A stretch of 64,000 nucleotides of DNA from positions 558,001 to 622,000 of the forward strand of contig NZ_JANIDY010000001.1 in NCBI RefSeq assembly GCF_026385525.1, read 5' to 3'. Below are positions 51,018 to 58,384 of this stretch, one piece after another. Positions within the stretch are counted from its first letter, which is position 1, and the number at the start of each line of letters is the position of its first letter. The notes below the pieces were generated by a model. That model did no database searches, was not told where the DNA came from, and was given only the letters and a program-made list of their open reading frames with translations. The DNA comes from Bombella pluederhausensis (GTDB taxonomy: Bacteria > Pseudomonadota > Alphaproteobacteria > Acetobacterales > Acetobacteraceae). The position numbers and the translations under genes are program-made.

Positions 51018-51253
51018 CACTGTCCTTCCTTTCCGTCCCGAAGCTTCGCCATCAGCTCATCATCCGTCTGGGGAGCTGTGGAGGCTGCCTTATTCATGCG
51101 GGATAGGGTGGCGTTCTGGGCATTGGCCTCAGTCACGCTCTGTTGCTCAGACAGGACACGGGCGGCGTTTCGTCCGGCTCGATACAGAACCCAGCCGAAC
51201 AGGGTGAGGGCAGCGATGAACGCCACCCCCAGCCCAGCGTAGAGATACATCAT
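51017..51253 (-). CDS. Small bitopic phage membrane protein, Rz-like inner-membrane spanin candidate
   Basis: 78 residues: amino-terminal membrane helix (LYAGLGVAFIAALTLFGWVLYRAG, about 3-26) followed by a polar, helix-prone periplasmic segment (ARVLSEQQSVTEANAQNATLSRMNKA) and a charged end with DDELMAKLRDGK, a tail common in phage lysis accessory proteins. The stop overlaps the lipoprotein start, and its own ATG overlaps the preceding stop by 4 bases. Confidence 0.55.
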   Translation of the reverse strand: MMYLYAGLGVAFIAALTLFGWVLYRAGRNAARVLSEQQSVTEANAQNATLSRMNKAASTAPQTDDELMAKLRDGKEGQ

Positions 51254-51558
51254 GCCGCAGAACTGACCTGTGCCGCAGTCGGCACTGGCTTTTTCTCTTT
51301 CACGGCGGCCGGCACATCATGGATACCGCCTTCTACTTCGGCCAGACCACTCTCAACACGGTTGATACCAGCAAAAGGGGCGGGAGCATCGAAACGGTCA
51401 TCCAGAAGGGAGGCCGCTTCATCAGAGATGCTGCCGAGAATGGTGGAAGCCAGATGCAGGCGTGTTTTGGTCTTGATGCTTTCGCTGTCCCCCATGGCGC
51501 CCTCAATGAGGCCGAATAGTCCGCCAATGATGGAAGATGGGGTGTTATTTTCAGACAT
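51250..51558 (-). CDS. Phage protein of unknown function, in the lysis module
   Basis: 102 residues, soluble, beginning SENNTPSSIIGGLFGLIEGAMGD with an amphipathic stretch and a Lys/Pro/Val/Ala tail. AAGGAAA precedes the ATG. It lies between the holin candidate (about 40 bases upstream) and the spanin-like pair (4-base overlap). No recognised family; its position suggests a lysis or holin-modulating accessory. Confidence 0.6.
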   Translation of the reverse strand: MSENNTPSSIIGGLFGLIEGAMGDSESIKTKTRLHLASTILGSISDEAASLLDDRFDAPAPFAGINRVESGLAEVEGGIHDVPAAVKEKKPVPTAAQVSSAA

Positions 51559-51600
51559 GGTGATTTCCTTTTCTGTGAGGGATGAGAAAGCCGGGTTCAG

Positions 51601-51852
51601 TCAACCTGGCTTGTGCGGTTCCTTGCCGGCGGCAGCGTTCTTTTCCAACGCTTCGACAACCGGAGGAATGGCAGCAGAGGCCACAGTGCGGGCCGTGCTG
51701 TTGTCGGGAAGGAGCAGGGGGACGGCAGCAATAAGCAGGGTCGATGCAAGGTTGGCATCAATCCCGCCCGTTACAGCGCCGGACAGACCGGCAATAATCA
51801 GAGAAAGACCCTGTAGCGTGGTTGGCTGACGTAACCAGTGCAGGGGCTTCAT
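51601..51852 (-). CDS. Small phage membrane protein, holin candidate
   Basis: 83 residues with two predicted hydrophobic segments (TLQGLSLIIAGLSGAVTGGI and LASTLLIAAVPLLLPD) and a charged carboxyl end (EKNAAAGKEPHKPG): the size and shape of a holin. Its start overlaps the endolysin-like gene stop by 4 bases, the usual holin/endolysin coupling. Confidence 0.6.
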   Translation of the reverse strand: MKPLHWLRQPTTLQGLSLIIAGLSGAVTGGIDANLASTLLIAAVPLLLPDNSTARTVASAAIPPVVEALEKNAAAGKEPHKPG

Positions 51853-52259
51853 GCTGCTACCGCCTCCTGTACACCGGCAACCTTGTCCACCAGAGAGCCG
51901 TAGGGGTTCTTGCCGTTCTCCATGAGAATGATCGCCCGCATCAGCCCTGCCACAAGCTGCGGCGTGAAAGGGCCGAGCTTCTGATCCGGCGTGACACCAA
52001 GGGCATGGGACACGCCTTCAATGTAGCTGGCCGTGTCGTTCTCAGTTGGTGGCGCCCATTTGCTGATGATGCCTTTCACCGTATCGAGGCCGTCACGCTG
52101 GTTATAACGGAGCAGCTGACCACGCAGGGCAATCAGCCCAGCTTCTGGTGTGGCGAACACGGCAAAGCGGCCATGTGGGCCCGGCTCTTTGTGCGCTCCT
52201 GCCTGCCCGACATAATTCAGGTTGCCCGGATTGTTGTTACGGATACCCCGTACTTCCAT
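51849..52259 (-). CDS. Phage endolysin-like protein (RNNNPGNL family)
   Basis: 136 residues from the ATG at 52259; the frame extends further but into the next gene. Starts MEVRGIRNNNPGNLNYVGQ and contains GRFAVFATPEAGLIALRGQLL, TVKGIISKWAPPTENDT and YIEGVSHALGV. This family occurs in many phage lysis and virion modules and resembles muramidase or transglycosylase proteins; it is often annotated simply as a structural protein. No signal peptide, so it would need the neighbouring holin. Not certain to be the endolysin, but no better candidate lies in the module. Confidence 0.6.
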   Translation of the reverse strand: MEVRGIRNNNPGNLNYVGQAGAHKEPGPHGRFAVFATPEAGLIALRGQLLRYNQRDGLDTVKGIISKWAPPTENDTASYIEGVSHALGVTPDQKLGPFTPQLVAGLMRAIILMENGKNPYGSLVDKVAGVQEAVAA

Positions 52260-52264
52260 GGGTT

Positions 52265-52504
52265 TTACCCTCCGATGTGGAAAATCTTCATGATGATGGC
52301 GATGATGATGCCGCCTGCGCCGTACCCTCCGGCAATGAACAGGGAGCGCCATGAATTACCTTTTCTGACCTGAACAAGGATGTTCTCGAGCATCTGCTGC
52401 TGGCTGGCCTGACGTTCCTTGACGACGGCCATGTCAACCTCGATGTCCCGGATGTCTTTCTTGATTTCCAGACCTTCGGCACGGGTCAGATACTGGTCAT
52501 TCAT
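52265..52504 (-). CDS. XhlA-like phage membrane protein
   Basis: 79 residues from the ATG at 52504: an acidic, helical amino half with RDIEVDMAVVKERQASQQQMLENIL (coiled coil, about 15-45), then a C-terminal membrane helix (LFIAGGYGAGGIIIAIIMKI). This matches the layout of XhlA/hemolysin-type proteins that work with holins. ATGA overlap with the signal-peptide protein upstream. Confidence 0.6.
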   Translation of the reverse strand: MNDQYLTRAEGLEIKKDIRDIEVDMAVVKERQASQQQMLENILVQVRKGNSWRSLFIAGGYGAGGIIIAIIMKIFHIGG

Positions 52505-52809
52505 GGGTGTTTCACCCCAGCACCAGAGGCATCCACCCACGCGCTTCCATTGAAGAAGACGGGCTGGCCTGTCCCGGCACAGTCAGTGCAGAAGAAGGTT
52601 GTGCCAGTTGGGGCAGAAAGCTGAAGGGCGGAATAGGGAACAGCCTTCATGCTCAATCCACCAGAAGTCCCAAAGGTCATGATGCCCTGCGCCGATGGAG
52701 GAAGATGTCCGCCATCAAAAATCCCATGCTGTGCAGGGGGAATGGCAATGCTGTCCGCAAGAGCCGTGCCAGTCATCAGGGATGCAAGAAGTGCGAGTGT
52801 GAAGCGCAT
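52501..52809 (-). CDS. Small phage protein with signal peptide; unknown
   Basis: 102 residues. A clean Sec signal (MRFTLALLASLMTGTALA, cut before DS) precedes a Gly/Pro/Ser-rich chain and a C-terminal motif FFCTDCAGTGQPVFFNGSAWVDA. That cysteine-glycine-tryptophan pattern recurs at the ends of phage tail-fibre proteins, so this may be a small exported decoration or a fibre remnant. First gene after the left copy of the 21-bp repeat and its hairpin. Confidence 0.6.
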   Translation of the reverse strand: MRFTLALLASLMTGTALADSIAIPPAQHGIFDGGHLPPSAQGIMTFGTSGGLSMKAVPYSALQLSAPTGTTFFCTDCAGTGQPVFFNGSAWVDASGAGVKHP

Positions 52810-52852
52810 GAGTGTCCGTCTCCATCATCAGGACGGACAGTTCATCATGCGT

Positions 52853-52873
52853 TTGTAATTCTGGTGTGTCTCA
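52853..52873 (-). repeat. 21-bp phage intergenic repeat, copy A
   Basis: Identical over 21 bases to 58364-58384. On the minus strand it begins TGAGACACACCAGAATTAC. It lies 44 bases upstream of the signal-peptide gene start and directly 3' of the 838-residue ejection protein gene. A TGTCCGTC/GACGGACA stem-loop follows between the repeat and the start codon. Candidate late promoter, processing or exchange site. Confidence 0.75.
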
Positions 52874-52878
52874 CAGGG

Positions 52879-55395
52879 TTATTTGGTCGCATTGTACAGG
52901 TTGATGGTCGGCGACACTAGGAAACCCTGTCCCTGATTGCGCTGGACGAGCTTTTCATAGCGGGCCGTATAGCCGGGGTTTATCATGTCCTGAAGGCTGT
53001 AGATCACGCCATATTTCAGGGCAGCATTAATGACGGGCAGGTTTCCGAACGGTATCTGCCCTGAAGCGAAGCGCACGAGATCGGCCAGATAGGTGCTGGC
53101 TTTCTTGGCATCAGGACTGCCCGTCAGCTCATCACGGGTAGAGGTGAATATCCCGAACAGTTTTGTCATATCAGAGAAGGTCGGACCTGCCAGCGTTTCC
53201 AGTGCGCTGTTCCCGATTCTGTTCTGCTGGCCAAAGAGGAAGTCCCCATAGATGCCAGCGCCACCGCCCTGCGCCATGGCCGACATCCATGTGCGGACAT
53301 CGCCTGCATCCCGTGGCTCTTTCCCAGCCAGTATGGCCTTGGTCTGCATGGCAACATAGCCCAGCACGGTCGTGGCAGCGATCATGTGGATGACGCCGGG
53401 CAGGTCCAGCCCGTTGCGCTGCACTTCCCGCTGATAGAAGCGGCGTACATGGGACACTGGGAAAGATTTGAACTGGAGCATGAGCCGTGCTGCCTGCCCC
53501 AGCCATGGATTCACATCATCCAGCCTGTTGCTGTTTCCCCGGAACTCTGCCTGCGTACGGACATCCGGCTCTGTCATGCCTTCACGGGTCTGGTCGGTGA
53601 TGTATGCATAGAGCTTTCTGGTTAGTTCATCCCGCACGTCATCGGCAGTCTGACCTTTCTCGAGGAGGGGAGTAACAGTCTCATCAGACAGGCAGCCCAT
53701 CTCGCTGGGCAGGATATGGTCTTCGCCTGCCGCTGTCCGTACGGCCTGTCGCATCACGTCCCATTCCGGCTGGGTAATGCCGAAGCGTTGCAGGCTGAAC
53801 CTTAGCTTTCCATCAAGAGCTTCATAGGCCAGACCCGCATTACGCCCCAGATTGTGGGATAGCATCATGCCAACGCCTTCTGACAGGCTGTCCGTCCAGT
53901 ATTGCAGGCCGTTGATGCGGTAAAACTTGTTGATGAGGTCGCTCATCTTTCCCAGAGGGGCGTCATTGGCAGAGAATCGGCTCATGACGGAGCCAAGGTG
54001 CCCTTGCAGCCCGACCCCCAGCATCCGGGCGATCTCCTTGCGTTCTTCCGGGTTTTCGCTGGCAAGGCCCGGCGCAAGGGCTTTCAGGCTGTTCCAGTAG
54101 CTTTCCAGCAGCGGCACACCATTATGCCGCAGGACGGAGGCATTCACGGCCAGATCGGGCAGGGAGGAAATGACGACCCCGCCCAGCTTCGTGACCTGGT
54201 TCCATGCGTGGGCATAGGCTCCGATGGTTTCCACCGTCTTGTTGGCCGGCTGTCTGGCCCTGCCTGTTATGATGTCCAGCAGGGCACTGCGCTCCAGCCT
54301 GCGGAGCCGGTCCACCATTTTGCCATCAGCGCGCTCACGGGCAGCCTGTACAGCTTCTTCGATCATGCTGCGGAACATGTTTTCAGGATTGGTACCTAGA
54401 TCGCCCATCACGGCGGCATTGCGTGCTCCGCTGATGAGCCCCTTGAAGACGCTGTCCACCACATGCCCCTGACCGAACTTCTTATTGTATGCCAGCCAGC
54501 CATCGGCATCCTTGAAGTGCAGCACACGGTTCTGACTGACCTTCCTGGCAAGGTTCGATGTGCCCTTGAAGCCAGAAAGCCAGTCCCGCCCGTTGGCATT
54601 GTCATGCTCACCAGTGGACAGGTTCAACCAGACATTGCGGAGGAAATCTTCCTTCGACTGCCTGGCTGGCATCATGTCGAAGGTTCGGTCATCCAGCAAG
54701 GGAAGGATGGTATCCCGCCAGTTCTGATAGGCCAGATCAGAACTATCACCCCGTATCTTCCACATGTCATGGCTCTGGCGGGTGACGTAATGGTCTGCCT
54801 TGCCAATCCATGCGCCCTGCTTGTTCTGCATCAGCCGCACTGTGTCCTGATATTCAGACAGGATGCGGGCAGCCTCAGCAGCCAGCTTATTGCCCGTTGG
54901 TGCTCCAGCTTTCGGGTCATCCAGACGCCACATCTCACGGGCCACATCGGCGTCAAACTGTTCATCACGCTTCAGCAGGGCCTTGAAGACGCCTGCCTTG
55001 TCCAGATCGTGCATGAGCGGCCCAAGAAGCTGGGCGATGCGGGCGTGGCTGTTGGCATCAACAGAGAGGGCAGCACCATGCTCTCCGGTTTGCTTGCCAG
55101 CGAGAATACCCTCAAGGGATGCGGCTTCATCGCCTGCCACCACACGGCGGCGCAGGGCGGCCCGGACGATGAGGTTTTTCTTGCGGGCATTGGCCTCGAT
55201 GATGGCGGCCAGACGTTCCTCATCGGCCATGCGGGCACCGGCTTTCTCCAGTGCCTCCCGTGGGGATAGGCCCTGCTTCATGTAGCGTCCAGCTTCCTTC
55301 TCCAGCCGCCCGAACATCTCATCAAGCTCCGCCTTGGACATTTCACGCCCGGCGGCTTTCTCGGCTTCATTGTAGCAGGGGTTCTCGTGGGTCAT
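52879..55395 (-). CDS. Large phage internal virion / DNA-ejection protein
   Basis: 838 residues, mostly alpha-helical, soluble, with Ala-rich stretches. AAGGAAA lies before the ATG, and the start overlaps the preceding gene's stop by 4 bases. No catalytic motif was recognised. Size, helical content, place after the tail tubular gene and pairing with a second giant protein match the internal virion proteins of T7-like podoviruses (gp15/gp16 type), which form the channel for genome entry. Sequence likeness to T7 is not visible by eye, so the call rests on context. Confidence 0.65.
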   Translation of the reverse strand: MTHENPCYNEAEKAAGREMSKAELDEMFGRLEKEAGRYMKQGLSPREALEKAGARMADEERLAAIIEANARKKNLIVRAALRRRVVAGDEAASLEGILAGKQTGEHGAALSVDANSHARIAQLLGPLMHDLDKAGVFKALLKRDEQFDADVAREMWRLDDPKAGAPTGNKLAAEAARILSEYQDTVRLMQNKQGAWIGKADHYVTRQSHDMWKIRGDSSDLAYQNWRDTILPLLDDRTFDMMPARQSKEDFLRNVWLNLSTGEHDNANGRDWLSGFKGTSNLARKVSQNRVLHFKDADGWLAYNKKFGQGHVVDSVFKGLISGARNAAVMGDLGTNPENMFRSMIEEAVQAARERADGKMVDRLRRLERSALLDIITGRARQPANKTVETIGAYAHAWNQVTKLGGVVISSLPDLAVNASVLRHNGVPLLESYWNSLKALAPGLASENPEERKEIARMLGVGLQGHLGSVMSRFSANDAPLGKMSDLINKFYRINGLQYWTDSLSEGVGMMLSHNLGRNAGLAYEALDGKLRFSLQRFGITQPEWDVMRQAVRTAAGEDHILPSEMGCLSDETVTPLLEKGQTADDVRDELTRKLYAYITDQTREGMTEPDVRTQAEFRGNSNRLDDVNPWLGQAARLMLQFKSFPVSHVRRFYQREVQRNGLDLPGVIHMIAATTVLGYVAMQTKAILAGKEPRDAGDVRTWMSAMAQGGGAGIYGDFLFGQQNRIGNSALETLAGPTFSDMTKLFGIFTSTRDELTGSPDAKKASTYLADLVRFASGQIPFGNLPVINAALKYGVIYSLQDMINPGYTARYEKLVQRNQGQGFLVSPTINLYNATK

Positions 55396-58328
55396 GGGGC
55401 TTTCCTTGTCAGGCAGGCAGCTGCGGAGGTGAGGGCATCGGCATTGCCATCGGAGAGGTCTTTCTCACGTTGGATTTCTGCCAGCTCATCCAGGCTGATC
55501 TGATCGCCCAGCGCAGTGAGCTGACGGTCGATCTGGTCGGAATAGGACTGTGCTTCGGTGATGGCTTGACTTTTCGGGGCAGGATTTCCATTGTCAGAGG
55601 CGCTGCTGTGGCGACTACTGGTATACACGCCATCACTGCCGGATTTATCAGGTGATGACGGGGGAAGGTTGGCACTCTTTTCGGCAGGGTGCGACAGGTT
55701 GGGGCGGCTTCCGTCCCATAGCAGCTTTCCTTCTTGATTTCTGTCTTCTCCAGTAGCTAGAGTGCCGGAAGATGCTTCTTCAGCCCCGACAGTCGCTGAA
55801 GGTTTTTGGTCATCGGGCATGTGGCCAGCTGGATTTAGGGGATGATCTTGCCCATTACGGTCTGAAGGGGTAGTGCGACGCCCTTCCTGAAGAAGTGTCT
55901 TCTTGTTCAGATAACCTGACTTGAACGGTGCGGCTGTTTTGACAAGGTAATAGCCGTCTTCTTTTTTGAGTTCCGTGACAGTGGCATCATGCTTTGCGCT
56001 GCTGGTGTTTTTCTCACCACGGACGATGATGAAATATGAACCATTCCGCTCATCCAGCCTTACCTCATTTGCATTCTTCAGAATGTGGCTGATGTAGCTG
56101 TCGACATCGTCAAAACCTGATGCTTTCATCTGGTGTCCATGCCGCTCCATTATGTGATGGCGGCCCGTAGCGTAATAGACGGTCTTTCCGTCCTTCTTGT
56201 ATGGTGTGTGGGCTTTTTCACCATCACTTACGAGAACTGGCCAGTCTGGAACGCCTTCAATACCGGAAGGCATCCGTCCGACCATAACCGGGTTGCTCCC
56301 TGCCGCTGAAAGGTCCAGATGCTCAATACCGCCGGTTGGGAGTGGGGAAACATCCTGTCCCTGTTCCGGGCTGGGGGCCGCTTCTCTTTGGGAAGAAAGG
56401 CCTGCACGGCTCTGCGTGACCTCGTGATCCTCATACCCATGAAGGTTCCGCATGATGGCTTCGGCGGCACCCTGCTGAAGCTCATCGAGGCGCTGATGCG
56501 CTGCCTGATAGGCTTCCTGCACAACATCCTGCCATCCAGCATCATGGCCCTTGCCTTTTTCAGTTTCGATGAGGCGCAGGGCATGTTCCACAGCATCTTC
56601 CGGGCTGTCGCCTCGTAGGATGGACCCAGCCAGATCATACAGGCTCAGACTATCCACATCGGCATCAAGGTGCCGTGCATAGAGCCCCAGACGCTGGCGG
56701 GTGAGGGCATGGAGAAGCTGCTGTTTCGCCCCGATACGGGCGTGATGAACGGCCCTGCCTTCATCCATCATGGAGACGTAGCGGTCCCATGTGGAATGGC
56801 TGGCAAGCCGCAGGGCGTCCTCTATGGCATCATCAGGGTGGAGACCGGAAAGGATGGCGTCCGTGGCATGACTGTGTTCTTCTGGCGTCAGGGTGATGTT
56901 GGCATGAAGGGCCGCTTCATCAGCATCATCTGCCGCTCTTTCCCGGTGATGGTCTTCAATGCCGGAGAAGTCGGCCATCTGGCCTGATTGTTCGCCATTG
57001 GGGAAGACTTTGCGACCGTGGCTTTCTTCCACCATGGCATCCAGAAGATCGCTGATGTCAGCATCCGGCCTGAGATAGCCATGCTCGATGGCCCGTTCCC
57101 GTGCGGTATCCAGAGACATGCCCCCATTGCGGCGCACAAGACCGATGCGCTGGCGGTGAATGTCATTGGCTCGTAACTCGCCCCCTTCATCCAGCACGCC
57201 GCCATGACGGATAAGGAAGGTGAACAGGGAAGGGGATGATGGGCTGCTGCTGGCTGACATGGCAGGCTGCGGTGCAGTATTGTCGGACTGCTCCGGCTCA
57301 TCATCAGGACGCTCATAGAGGGCCGCTTCATCCAGCGTGTCAGCATGGCTCTGCCGGAGCTGGGACAGGTCATCAGCAATCCTGTCCCGCAGGGGAACCT
57401 GAGACGTGGTTTCATCAGGCTCAGCACCATGCTCGGCCATAGTGCGATCGAGGTCATTTCTGGCGTTCTGGATTTCATGGATGTTCAGCAGGCTTTCAGC
57501 ATTGCTGGGACTGTCGCTGGCCATGGAGGTGAGACCATCGGCCAGAAGCTGCCCCTTGGCATTGGTCCCGGCCCGCTCAAGGCGCTTGCCGAAGGCATAG
57601 CCCAGACCATGCAGGGAGCCGCCCAGGATGCCACCAAAGGCGATATTGCCCAGAGCCTGTCCGGCGCTCCAGTCATTATGCTCGTCACGGTCCAGATACA
57701 TGTTGAGCGGTTCGAGAGCCGCCATGCCAACCGTCCCTTGGCTGGCACCCTGCACCGCACGTCCGGGCAGGCTTCCGGAGAGAGCCGCACCGACACGGCG
57801 GTTCAGCCCTTCGGCACTGAGTAGCCCATCAGCTACCCGCTCCATGCCAAAGCCCTCGGCACGAGCGGCGGCACTGCCAAGGGCTATGCCGATACGTTCT
57901 TCACCGAGACCGGGGATCAGTGCGGCAGCATAATTGATGGGGTCCAGAAAGGACGGAAGGGCACCCGCCGCCGTGTTCAGTATGCCACTGATGGCACCAT
58001 CCGGCCCGTTGCGAATGGTGTTCTGCCGGATGAGGCTATTCTGCTTTTCCGCATTGAGGGTCTGGGCCAGAGCGGATGAAACAGGCTGGTCGAAACTGAG
58101 AACACCCTTGATGCCATAACGGGCATTGGCATCGTCCGGGCTGAGGGTATCGCCTTCGGTGCTTTTTGTCTCATGGCGTAGCCAGTCACTAAGGCGAACG
58201 ACCGGCGTGTCATTGATTCCTTCCATGAAGGAAGCGCCAAGAGACTGCTCAAAGGATGACTGCTGCCCGGCCAGCCCCTCATCCTGAACGCTCTTGAGCG
58301 TGTTCAGTCCACCAGAAAATAATGACAT
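55392..58328 (-). CDS. Giant phage internal virion protein with embedded Barnase/EndoU/ColicinE5-RelE-like nuclease domain
   Basis: 978 residues. The first ~260 residues have glycine-rich, membrane-active-looking stretches (ALGNIAFGGILGGSLHGLGYAFG), followed by charged linkers and helical repeats (for example ESHGRKVFPNGEQSGQ near 435). Residues about 717-816 form a distinct compact domain: GRHHIMERHG (His724, His725, Arg729, His730), FDDVDSYISHILKNANEVR, GSYFIIVRG, ATVTELKKEDGYYLVKTAA and GYLNKKTLL. This is the pattern of phage-type Barnase-EndoU-ColicinE5/D-RelE-like nucleases, seen in MuF-like injected toxins. A disordered Ser/Pro linker and short helical tail follow. Good GGGGGGAG ribosome site. 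Confidence 0.68.
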   Translation of the reverse strand: MSLFSGGLNTLKSVQDEGLAGQQSSFEQSLGASFMEGINDTPVVRLSDWLRHETKSTEGDTLSPDDANARYGIKGVLSFDQPVSSALAQTLNAEKQNSLIRQNTIRNGPDGAISGILNTAAGALPSFLDPINYAAALIPGLGEERIGIALGSAAARAEGFGMERVADGLLSAEGLNRRVGAALSGSLPGRAVQGASQGTVGMAALEPLNMYLDRDEHNDWSAGQALGNIAFGGILGGSLHGLGYAFGKRLERAGTNAKGQLLADGLTSMASDSPSNAESLLNIHEIQNARNDLDRTMAEHGAEPDETTSQVPLRDRIADDLSQLRQSHADTLDEAALYERPDDEPEQSDNTAPQPAMSASSSPSSPSLFTFLIRHGGVLDEGGELRANDIHRQRIGLVRRNGGMSLDTARERAIEHGYLRPDADISDLLDAMVEESHGRKVFPNGEQSGQMADFSGIEDHHRERAADDADEAALHANITLTPEEHSHATDAILSGLHPDDAIEDALRLASHSTWDRYVSMMDEGRAVHHARIGAKQQLLHALTRQRLGLYARHLDADVDSLSLYDLAGSILRGDSPEDAVEHALRLIETEKGKGHDAGWQDVVQEAYQAAHQRLDELQQGAAEAIMRNLHGYEDHEVTQSRAGLSSQREAAPSPEQGQDVSPLPTGGIEHLDLSAAGSNPVMVGRMPSGIEGVPDWPVLVSDGEKAHTPYKKDGKTVYYATGRHHIMERHGHQMKASGFDDVDSYISHILKNANEVRLDERNGSYFIIVRGEKNTSSAKHDATVTELKKEDGYYLVKTAAPFKSGYLNKKTLLQEGRRTTPSDRNGQDHPLNPAGHMPDDQKPSATVGAEEASSGTLATGEDRNQEGKLLWDGSRPNLSHPAEKSANLPPSSPDKSGSDGVYTSSRHSSASDNGNPAPKSQAITEAQSYSDQIDRQLTALGDQISLDELAEIQREKDLSDGNADALTSAAACLTRKAP

Positions 58329-58363
58329 AGCTCCCCCCTGTGAGGGAGAAGCATGTCAGGGGG

Positions 58364-58384
58364 TTGTAATTCTGGTGTGTCTCA
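58364..58384 (-). repeat. 21-bp phage intergenic repeat, copy B
   Basis: Identical to 52853-52873. It starts 36 bases upstream of the 978-residue gene and takes in the stop codon of the tail tubular gene. A CCCCCTG/CAGGGGG stem-loop follows, abutting the ribosome-binding site. Confidence 0.75.
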
